Assembly (NCBI RefSeq): GCF_039555335.1 | Contig: NC_092628.1 | Coordinates: 94,065,782 to 94,129,781 of the forward strand | DNA length: 64,000 bases | Source of the DNA: Amphiura filiformis | Lineage: Eukaryota > Echinodermata > Ophiuroidea > Amphilepidida > Amphiuridae | Direction of reading: 5' to 3' | The notes under the pieces: generated by a model | Database searches by the model: none | Told to the model about the DNA's origin: nothing | The model's input: the letters and a program-made list of their open reading frames with translations, nothing else | Part shown: piece by piece, positions 26,901 through 35,759 of the stretch | How positions within the stretch are numbered: position 1 is the first letter of the stretch | Layout: the number at the start of each line of letters is the position of its first letter | Position numbers and translations under genes: made by a program

Positions 26901-27604
26901 ATTACATCACTTCACATCACATCACATTACATTACATTCATTGTATTTTACATTAACTTATATTACATTCACTAGATTACATTATAATACATTAAATTAC
27001 ATTCATTACATTCATTTACATTGCATTATATTACACATTACATTACATTACATTACATCACATCACATCACTTCACATCACATCACATTACATTACATTA
27101 CATCACTTCACATCACATCACATTACATTACATTCATTGTATTTTACATTAACTTATATTACATTCACTAGATTACATTATAATACATTAAATTACATTC
27201 ATTACATTACATTACATTACATTACATTACATTACATTACATTACATCACTTCACATCACATCACATTACATTACATTCACTACATTACATTCATTGTTT
27301 TTTACATTAACTTATATTACATTCACTAGATTACATTATAATACATTAAATTACATTCATTACATTCATTTACATTGCATTATATTACACATTACATTAC
27401 ATTACATCACATTGCATTATATTACATTACATTACATCACATCACATTACATTACATTACATTACATTACATTACATTACATTACATTACATTACATTAC
27501 ATCACATCACATCACATCACATTACATTACATTACATTACATTACATTACATTACATTACATTACATTACATTACATTACATTACACACTACATTACATT
27601 ACAT
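20920..27604 (+). repeat. 6.7-kb CATTA/CATCA pentanucleotide satellite with higher-order structure
   Basis: Nearly every 5-mer is CATTA or CATCA, with local CGTTA, CGTCA, CATTG and CTTCA variants. About 20 copies of a longer AT-rich insert (tcattgtattttacatt, ttacattcactagattac, ataatacattaaattacat) punctuate it, for example at 21524, 21891, 23155, 24337, 25492, 26557 and 27132. Rare markers repeat at a fixed distance: gcattacatgtgattaca at about 22873 and 25228, gacgttacgtcac at about 23410 and 25721, and an insert pair at 24341 and 26562. This gives a higher-order period of roughly 2.2-2.36 kb. Open frames of up to 355 codons exist only because a 5-mer with few stop-forming combinations repeats in all three frames. 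The array ends 56 bp before an NLR exon. Confidence 0.95.
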
Positions 27605-27660
27605 AGTGCCTTTTCAGGAGAAAAATTATTTTGTTTTTAATTTATTGTTTGTTTTGCTAG

Positions 27661-27799
27661 AGATTCAAATACAAAATGGCAGAACGATTTCCAACATCAC
27701 AGAATGAAATAGAATCTGTCCCAACTCAATTAAGTGGGATGTCACTTCAGGAAGATGCTGCAGACCAATTGGCTCAATTGGTACAACATGAAGCATCTG
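27661..27799 (+). CDS. NLR gene: 5' exon with start codon
   Basis: An acceptor with a T-rich tract (gtttgttttgctag, ending 27660) precedes a 15-nt leader and ATG at 27676 in good context (caaaATGG). The coding part, 27676-27799, encodes 41 residues plus one base, starting MAERFPTSQNEIESVPTQLS, acidic and Gln-rich, with no known domain seen. The donor gtaagtatgg at 27800 leaves phase 1, exactly the phase of the repeat exons and of the NACHT exon. The upstream acceptor implies at least one non-coding exon further 5', so the satellite may lie in the 5' UTR intron. The assignment to this gene rests on proximity and phase. Confidence 0.6.
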
Positions 27800-27825
27800 G
27801 TAAGTATGGTTTCATAATACCTGTA

Positions 27826-27935
27826 GAATCAAATAGAGTCTGTCACAAATTAACTTAGTGTCTGTCACAAATTAACTTAGTGGGGTTTCACTTCAAGAAG
27901 ATGTTGTAGACCAACTGCTTCCAAATGAACCATCT
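27826..27935 (+). pseudogene. Decayed duplicate of the NLR 5' exon
   Basis: caaatagagtctgtc, tcacttcaagaagatg and accatctggta mirror the preceding exon (aaatagaatctgtc, tcacttcaggaagatg, agcatctggta). A 24-bp stretch is itself duplicated (tgtctgtcacaaattaactt, twice). Read in the phase required by the gene, it meets a stop, so inclusion would break the protein. Confidence 0.6.
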
Positions 27936-27992
27936 GGTATTTTTTATTATCTTTTTGCCTTAGAATTGAAACACATTTACCAGAGAGGATTT

Positions 27993-28204
27993 GGTGAGTG
28001 AGTGAGTGAGTGAGTGAGTGAGTGGTGGGGGTGTGGTGAGTGAGTGAGTGAGTGAGTGAGTGAGTGAGTGAGTGAGTGAGTGAGTGAGTGAGTGAGTGGT
28101 GGAGTGAGTGAGTGAGTGGGGGGTGTGGTGAGTGAGTGAGTGAGTGAGTGAGTGGGGGTGTGAGTGAGTGAGTGTGAGTGAGTGAGTGAGTGAGTGAGTG
28201 AGTG
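27993..28204 (+). repeat. (GTGA)n microsatellite in NLR intron
   Basis: Long runs of gagtgagtgagt interrupted by ggtggggg and tgtg. On the opposite strand it gives an open Ser/Leu/Thr/His repeat frame that is not a gene. Confidence 0.95.
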
Positions 28205-28372
28205 ATAATTAGGTGAGAAGGTATGTATTATAGGTATCAAGTAGGTTAGGCAGCAATTTCTCAAAAGTACAGGGGAGGGAAAGTTACATGTCAACATTAT
28301 TTTATATATATATATATTTGATATTATTTTTTCAGTTGGTACTACAACTCATCAAAACATCTACATCTACAG

Positions 28373-29953
28373 GTACTCAGTACAATGTTAGTGGAGGTCA
28401 AACTATCATAGGAGAACAGACCAACGTTATAGGGGATACCTCTCAAGCTCAATCAAGTACACAAGGTAATACATAGGTACTCAGTACAGTGTTAGTGGAG
28501 GGCAAACTATCATAGGAGAACAGACTAACGTTATAGGAGATACCTCTCAAGCTCAATCAAGTACACAAGGTAGGCATAGGTACTCAGTACAATGTTAGTT
28601 GAGGGCAAACTATCATAGGAGAACAGACTAACGTTATAGGAGATACCTCTCAAGCTCATTCAATTACACAAGGTAATGCATATGTTCTCAGTACAATGTT
28701 AGTGGAGGGCAAACTATCATAGGAGAATAGACTAACGTTATAGGAGATACCTCTCAAGCTCATTCAATTACACAAGGTAATGCATATGTTCTCAGTACAA
28801 TGTTAGTGGAGGGCAAACTATCATTGGGGAACAGACTAACGTTATAGGAGATACCTCGCAAGCTCAATCAAGTACACGAGGTAATACATAGGTACTCAGT
28901 ACAATGTTAGTGGAGGGCAAACTATCATAGGAGAACAGACTAACGTTATAGGAGATACCTCTCAAGCTCAATCAAGTACACAAGGTAATACATAGGTTCT
29001 CAGTACAGTGTTAGTGGAGGGCAAACTATCATAGGAGAATAGACTAACGTTATTGGAGATACCTCTCAAGCTCATTCAATTACACAAGGTAATGCATATG
29101 TTCTCAGTACAATGTTAGTGGAGGGCAAACTATCATTGGGGAACAGACTAACGTTATAGGAGATACCTCGCAAGCTCAATCAAGTACACGAGGTAATACA
29201 TAGGTACTCAGTACAATGTTAGTGGAGGGCAAACTATCATAGGAGAACAGACTAACGTTATAGGAGATACCTCTCAAGCTCAATCAAGTACACAAGGTAA
29301 TACATAGGTTCTCAGTACAGTGTTAGTGGAGGGCAAACTATCATAGGAGAACAGACTAACGTTATAGGAGATACCTCTCAAACTCAATCAAGTACACAAG
29401 GTAATACATAGGTACTCAGTACAGTGTTAGTGGAGGGCAAACTATCATAGGAGAATAGACTAACGTTATAGGAGATACCTCGCAAGCTCAATCAAGTACA
29501 CGAGGTAATACATAGGTACTCAGTACAATGTTAGTGGAGGGCAAACTATCATAGGAGAACAGACTAACGTTATAGGAGATACCTCTCAAGCTCAATCAAG
29601 TACACAAGGTAATACATAGGTTCTCAGTATAATAGTGGAGGGCAAACTATCATAGGAGAACCGACTAACGTTATCAGAGATACATCGCAAGCTCAATCAA
29701 GTACACACGGTAATACATAGGTACTCAGTACAATGTTAGTGGAGGGTAAACTATCATAGGAGAATTATAGACTAACGTTATCAGAGATACCTCGCAAGCT
29801 CAATCAAGTACACACGGTAATACATATGGTTCTCAGTACAATGTTAGTGGAGGGCAAACTATCATTGGGGAACAGACTAACATTACAGGATAGACCACTC
29901 AAGCTCATTCAAATACACAAGATAATACATAGATACTCAGTACAATGTTAGTT
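28373..29953 (+). repeat. Tandem array of about 15 exon-like 104-bp units in the NLR gene
   Basis: Each full unit is a 93-nt, phase-1 segment beginning GTACTCAGTACAATG and ending AAGTACACAAG, separated from the next by an 11-nt GT...AG spacer (gtaatacatag). Unit 1 (28373-28465) has a natural acceptor (catctacatctacag) and encodes TQYNVSGGQTIIGEQTNVIG plus DTSQAQSSTQ. Units 2, 5, 6, 8, 9, 10 and 12 are open in the same phase. Units 3, 4, 7 and 11 carry a stop, and units 13-15 carry indels or disrupted ends. A three-unit higher-order pattern (cgag, then cacaag, then a gaatag/gaacag unit) repeats at about 312 bp. The 11-nt spacers are too short to splice as introns, so at most one unit, or a chain read with skipped neighbours, could be used per transcript. 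If retained, the spacer supplies an in-frame TAG. Confidence 0.85.
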
Positions 29954-30242
29954 CCGCCAAGACCCTTAACAAATCTATACACTATGCACTCTTCAAAAAA
30001 AAGGTTCCAAGCTGGTCCTTAAGCTATACTCTATGTAAAACCTTAGATCGCGAAGAACTGAGAATCGTTTTAGATATGAAAAAGGTTTGTTGAGATTAAT
30101 TAAAACTGGTCATACAACTAAGAAAAAATGTTTGACTTACTCAAATTTTCGTCTGTCATCTGACGAGACTTTTCTGTAAAGGCCATTTTCTCTTGAGCTG
30201 TTCTGTATGTAAAACCCCTATCTTTTTGTCTATCAATGGCAG
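29954..30242 (+). other. NLR intron before the NACHT exon
   Basis: Follows the truncated last repeat unit. Ends with a pyrimidine-rich tract and acceptor (tctttttgtctatcaatggcag). No other feature seen. Confidence 0.6.
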
Positions 30243-32760
30243 GTCCACAACAGAGATCATCAAGTGTGAATTTCAACTTAGAAGAATGCCAGGCTGAGCT
30301 GAAACAATACTACATTGATGAAATGGGTAAAGTCAATCTCCTGCCATGGGTACCAGATGCAGTTGCAGACATGGAAAGCATCTTTGTAGACTTAGAACTC
30401 GTTAAACAAGAATCTAATTTTAGGTCATCAGAAGGGGTGAAGAGGTTAGAGAGTAATGAAGATCTAATATCTTTGAAAACAGTTCAGGGTCAAAGGGTAA
30501 ACAGGGTCATTGTCTTGGGGGATGCTGGAAGTGGCAAGAGTACAATGGCTGCCAATATAGCTTACAGATGGGCAGGTTTGACAGAAGACTCCCAGTCCCC
30601 TCTTTCTAAGTTCAAATTAGTATTCCTAATAAGCCTACATGAAATACAAGATAATAAGGTCAGTTTGGTAGACCTTATATTCCAACTAATTCTACCTGAA
30701 GATAGCCAAGTTTCTAAAGAGGGTCTCAAGTCATATATTACTTCTAATGCCAAGGATGTTTTGCTCTTGATAGACGGCATGGATGAAGACAGTTGCGGTA
30801 TACTCAAAGTTAGGTCAAATGAAATCACAAAGGCCCTACACAATAGAAAGCTTCGCAGCTGTTGTGTTATCCTCACTACACGGCCGCATAGAATAGGTGA
30901 GTTAGGAGAGCATCTCAGACACTACACACAAGTCAAGCTCAGTGGCTTTTCATTAGAAAACATTTTCAAGTACATCAAGATGTTTTTCAAAGAAGATACA
31001 GACAAGAATGATACACTAATCCAAAAGCTAAAACAAGGGCCCCATATCTTGGCTTTAGCAGCCATACCAGTTTTGCTTCTCATGATTTGTTTGCTGTGGG
31101 AAGGTCAATGTAGCTTACCAAGCACAAAAAACACAACTCTACAAAAATACTCTCAATCATATGTGGAAGAGATATAAGAGCAAAGAAGGAAACAATTGCC
31201 CCTTAGATGATGAAGAGATGACAGATGAAATGAAATCCTTGGTGTGCAAATTGGGAAAGGTAGCTTTGTATGGGATAGACCGTGAAAATGAGCAGGTTGT
31301 ATTTAGTGAGAGAGAGTTTGGAATTGAAATATTTAACTTAGGATGTCAGGTTGGTATAATAACCAGAGAGCGACTGAGAGCAAGAATGACTGTGAAGGAA
31401 TCGGTGACATTTTTGTACAAGTCATTCCAGGACTTTTGTGCAGGAATGTATCTGGCAGAATTACTAGATTCAAACCAGTCAGAATTTGACAAAGTCTTGA
31501 GAAACCTATATGTCCAGCGCGATGATGAATATATGCTTCACTCACCATATATCCTTGACTTCTGCTGTGGCATTCAGCCCCGTACTTCACATATACTTTT
31601 CAAACAGACGTTGAGCCACTCTCTTGAATGTCCAGCTTTACAAGGATCAGTAATTAACATTTCTGTTCATTTAAGTAACATTTTTGAGAGCCAATTGAGC
31701 TATGCTGAGCTGGTTTCCCTTTGTGATAACACTGACATAAGGCTAGGCATAAAATCAGTTTCATACAGAGAAGTACCATATTTATTATACCTTTTGAAGT
31801 TGTCGTTGGAATCATCATCTAGACACGATGGATTCATCCTGTCTAAACTAGTTGCTATTCAAATTGAAATAGGCAATGAGCCATGGCTTCCAACACTCTT
31901 AGAATTCACACCAAATCTAAATATGTTAGACATTTTTCTAGGAAAAAAACTTGACGGAAATTTCTCCACAACATCTCAATGACCTCTATTTGAGTATAAG
32001 CAAGCTAACAAAACTGAAATGTTTGGCGCTTGATTATAATGTATTGTTTTCTGCTAGGGTTGACATCACACCCCTTTTAAACATGCTCTATGCATCCAAG
32101 AAAATGCACTTGAACGAATTTAAATTAATCGGATTTCAATTTGATAACAAAATCATGGCAAAGTTTCTGACAAATTATAGATCCCTAATATATCTATATC
32201 TAAGTGGTAAACCCAATTTTCTACATAATCAATATATGGCAATGAAAGATGTAGTCAAGATTATACCTACTCTTAGGAAACTTGAATCTTTAAACATAGT
32301 ATGCTGTAACATTGGCAGCGCTGTTAAGTACTTGAAGCCAATTGTATCTCAACTGCTGGAATTAGATCTCCTTGGGTGTAACATGAATGGTCAGCACCTG
32401 AAAGAACTGTTTACGTTCCTCAATAGAGCACGGAAATTGAAATGCCTCAATCTATCAGCCAATCCGTTTTCCCTACCATCTGTGATATTGTTTGTTGAAT
32501 GTCTTCAACAAATTCCAAACTTAGAGGAACTGTCTTTAATAGAAACAGGTTTGAATGATGAGACTGTATGTGTTCTAGCTAGGGGTCTCAAAGAAAAAAC
32601 GTCACCACTCCGCAGCATTGAACTGTATAGGAACTTCTATACCCAAATAGGGAAGGAATCACTTATAGGTCTTCCTGTGAAAGATGATGATGTTGCTTTT
32701 AAGATGCATATGTCGCAGACTTATATGAAGCATTGCTCCATAACACCATTTGTCAGATAA
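30243..32760 (+). CDS. NACHT-LRR (NLR-type) immune receptor exon with two frameshifts
   Basis: The first frame (codons from 30236) has the P-loop GDAGSGKST at residues 95-103, Walker B LLLIDGMDE at 176-184 and VILTTRP at 211-217, then the winged-helix-like ILALAAIPVLLLMICLLW. It ends at 31177. The second frame, to 31982, starts MWKRYKSKEG and contains SFQDFCAGMYLAELL, as in animal NLRs. The third frame, to stop 32758-32760, holds LRRs, for example LKCLNLSANPF and LEELSLIETGLND. Removing one A from each of the runs at 31126-31131 (A6) and 31943-31949 (A7) would make the three frames continuous. The acceptor at 30242 gives phase 1, matching the upstream exons, so ATG 30236 is probably not the start. 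NLRs are cytosolic NTPase sensors; the ligand here is unknown. Homopolymer sequencing error and genuine pseudogenisation are both possible. Confidence 0.85.
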
Positions 32761-32773
32761 CACACTTCTACCA

Positions 32774-32900
32774 TATAGTTTGATCAGCTCGTAAGTGGCG
32801 GGCCTTGTAACATCGCGGATTAAAAACTATATATTTTATTTCAAGAATTGTCTTGTGAAGCCAGAAGCATCACAAATTCATTCCAGTCCTACAGTTGGTA
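32774..32900 (+). mobile_element. Repeat end related to 45140-45994
   Basis: tatagtttgatcagctcgta, then ggcgggcctt, taacatcgcg and agaattgtcttgtga match the left part of the TIR element at 45140. No matching right end was found, so this is probably a truncated copy. It starts 14 bp after the NLR stop. Confidence 0.6.
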
Positions 32901-33008
32901 GGGATGCATATTTTCACAACGTTCGGCAAAATTTCGCCTGACCTTTTTGCAGTGCAGGCATATGGAAGAGAAGACAGATTGCCGCACTACTTGGAATAGA
33001 AGATTGGT

Positions 33009-33475
33009 TTAAAGCAATATTATAACATTTTCAAACAAAATAGATTAGCATTTCTTTGCCATAAAATGTTAGCTTTTACTGTCAGATATATCCCCTTTTA
33101 TTTTTGAGCCGAACAACTACGGCAAAGCAAAGAAAATTGGAATTTACTACCAGCGCACAAGTCGCCAATACGTACCACTCCTTCGGTCATGTTGTGGTAC
33201 GACCCTTTGTTGTGTATATCACCGTCCCGCACGCCGTGAAGTACTCTGTGTTATGAACATCGTGTATGCGTTCGACTAATAATTCCATCGTAATAATAAA
33301 TGGCTGAATCAGCCTTTAATTCAAAATCACGGATTTTGACAAAACTACAACACTTAGAGTCTTGATTTTTGCAGGGTATATTGGTTTAATAAAGTACAAT
33401 TTAATCGTGTAAAAAAGGAATTTTAAAAATTCAGTGAGGGCGTCTTCCTCAGCAAATGTTATAATATGGCTTTAA
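33009..33475. mobile_element. MITE with TTAA-type ends, copy 2
   Basis: Left tttaaagcaatattataaca and right tgttataatatggctttaa are inverted; landmarks cctcagcaaatgtta and gtcagatatatcccctttta match copy 1 at 13096-13677. Confidence 0.7.
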
Positions 33476-33840
33476 GTCTCGCGTACCTATAATGAGTTAA
33501 TTTGCAAAATAGGGTCAGTTTTATTGGACTATATCTAAATTAATGTTCTGTTTGTAATGTTGTGTACAGATAATGAAGACTGCCTCTGAGAAAATTGTTG
33601 CGATTGTAAATAAATAAATAATTGACATGTTGATACATTTTTACATGAATTTTACGTTTAGTTGGATTTTGCTACAAAAAAGGGGATTAATACAGGCCCA
33701 ATCACTGTTAATTACCCCCTTTGGTCAATTACACTTCCAGCTGGGCAAGCCCACCCCAATGATAAACCACAACAGACAATCCAAAAGATAGAAAATTGTT
33801 ATGTAATAATGTTATTATGAAACCTGTTGGCACACTTTTC
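33476..33840. other. Intergenic, nothing recognised
   Basis: No supported feature. Confidence 0.35.
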
Positions 33841-33899
33841 ACACCATGTAGATAGTTTTGTAATGGGAAATCAGCAGGAGCTAATTGGAGGGATTAGTG

Positions 33900-34076
33900 G
33901 TTTTGATTTTTATACCTTTTTCGTACAGCAAACTTTGTTTTTATTTGTATGTTGTGTTATGTCCACGGCCCCAAGGAAGAACAACTTTGTTGATTTGGGC
34001 CTCCATGGTGAAATAAAGCTTCCTATACTATCCTATCCTATCCTATCCTTTCCTATCCTATCCTATCCTATCCTAT
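33900..34076 (+). mobile_element. 3' tail of a non-LTR retrotransposon with (TATCC)n
   Basis: The segment ggccccaaggaagaacaact, tttgggcctccatggtgaaa, taaagctt resembles CR1/L2-type LINE 3' ends. It is followed directly by about ten TATCC repeats (34022-34076), the usual kind of microsatellite tail. No coding part remains. Confidence 0.55.
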
Positions 34077-35064
34077 ATAGGCCTATTATGTAATTATGTA
34101 CTGTTCCATTATCCAGGACCAGAGATAGAACCAAACCGAGACTGTGGGTCTCATGACATTGTAAATCTGGTTTAAATCTCCCCACCCTCCGCAAGGAGGC
34201 ATGGCCCCTTGACCCTATCATTGCTCCGCCACCCACCCCCTCCTATTAACAAATGTACAAAACGGAATAAAGCAAAATCCAAAAATAAGATCGATGAGAT
34301 ACATGGCATGCCCTTCTTGAAGTTGAAAAGAGCCATTCCGCTCCAGTGACTTTCCCTGAAATTACAGTTGGTCAATATAATCAAGGTTTTATAATGGTGT
34401 TGTGGCGATATATTTTATATCCCGTGCCCTTCTATTTGTTCACCCCGAGTGAGAAATCACTCTCCCGTATCATTCGATTAGACCATCGTAAAACGCCACA
34501 ATGGTATTTTGTAAACAGAGGTCTTGTGGAAGAAGCAAGCTGAGATTTAGTTGTAGCTTGTAGCAGTCACTCAGAGAGATAACCTCTCTCTCTCTCAAAT
34601 CTCCGTGTCCGTCCAGATTTGGAAACAACCTCATAGTCTAGAGCGAGAATAATTCTCGCTAATTATTACTTTGATAATGGAGTTTGTTATTCTACCAGTT
34701 CACTTGTTAGTTTTATTTTAAAGTTACAAACGGAATGAAGAAGATGTAGTAAGGTAATAAATAACTTAAATATCAGTAAATTGTGGTTTTGATTGTCTTG
34801 TTGTTGGTGTAATAATATCCGTGCTTGGCTGAGTCTGAAAGCCTAAATAAGACCCTGGTCGAGCCTCTAGTTCTCTGAAGAGCTTTTTATTAGCGCCCAT
34901 ACCAATGCCAAATCTATGATGAAGAGCCGGTGAACCGAACTACCAATCTGAGCCTGATTTTTAATATTGGCCACGACCGGGCTTACAATTACATGCATTT
35001 TTCTTTTACTGTTCGATGTTGTGAACAATAAATTTGTCCGGAAACAGAAATTAGTGTATTGCAA
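34077..35064. other. Intergenic, nothing recognised
   Basis: Contains a CT-rich patch near 34585-34605 and no gene that I can support. Confidence 0.35.
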
Positions 35065-35210
35065 CGTTTTTGTGATTTGTGTCAATACTTCCCACAATGC
35101 AATATGCGTATTGCATAACAAAGAATATTGATTAACCTCCGAACTGTCTATTGTTATGCAAAACGCTTATTGCATTGTGGGAAGGAATTTCGGCACAAAT
35201 TGACTCCCGG
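35065..35210. repeat. Long inverted repeat (hairpin MITE)
   Basis: ttcccacaatgcaatatgcg and tattgcataaca on the left pair with tgttatgcaaaacgcttatt and gcattgtgggaa on the right (about 35-bp arms, short spacer near 35130-35150). Weaker pairing continues outwards (tttgtgtcaa with the region ending cacaaattga). Confidence 0.75.
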
Positions 35211-35759
35211 TAGAGAAACCCTAAATCCGCGTATTACAGTCGTGATACTACGTGACAGGTGTGAAATTCATTTATACAATCATTTTGTTGAAAATACATA
35301 CAGGTTGTCCCAGAAAAAAATACCGAGTGAATAAAATTGAACGTAAGTCGAGAACTAGACATCAGATTTTTAAAAAAATTGAATTGTGACGCGTAGCCTA
35401 TTTTATTGTGCATCACATGCAACATTTATATCAACAATAACGAAAAAAGAAAATGTACAAATACCGAGCATCATCTTATATGCAAGCTTTCATTTTCAAT
35501 TATCGTGCAGGTTGTCAAAAATGAACAAAACCCATAATTAAATGTTTTATATGAAGCCCATTGACAGTTAACCACTAGTGCGCATTATGTTGAATGATAT
35601 TTCTTTCAAACTTGGAATGAAGGGAACTGATGCATGCGTTATGTAATCGCTCATTTCGTCGCAATCAGTTAACCGATTCCAGTAAAATTAGCGTACAAGA
35701 TGCAAAATAAGATGGGCTACACGGTGTTTTTTAGATTTTTGGATTCTGATATCTATTTC

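Noticed and set aside
20915..27606. Many long plus-strand open frames of His-Tyr-Ile-Thr-Leu repeats (up to 355 codons)
   Set aside because: They follow directly from the CATTA/CATCA 5-mer, which rarely makes stops in any frame. The same peptide appears in all three frames with no splice or start context.
27977..28297. Minus-strand Ser/Leu/Thr/His repeat protein
   Set aside because: Translation of the GTGA microsatellite.
28336..28476. Exon beginning at the acceptor at 28335 (attattttttcag)
   Set aside because: From that acceptor, phase 1 reads into a stop. The acceptor at 28372 gives the phase that matches both neighbours.
30562..30876. 104-codon minus-strand frame
   Set aside because: Complement of the NACHT coding region.
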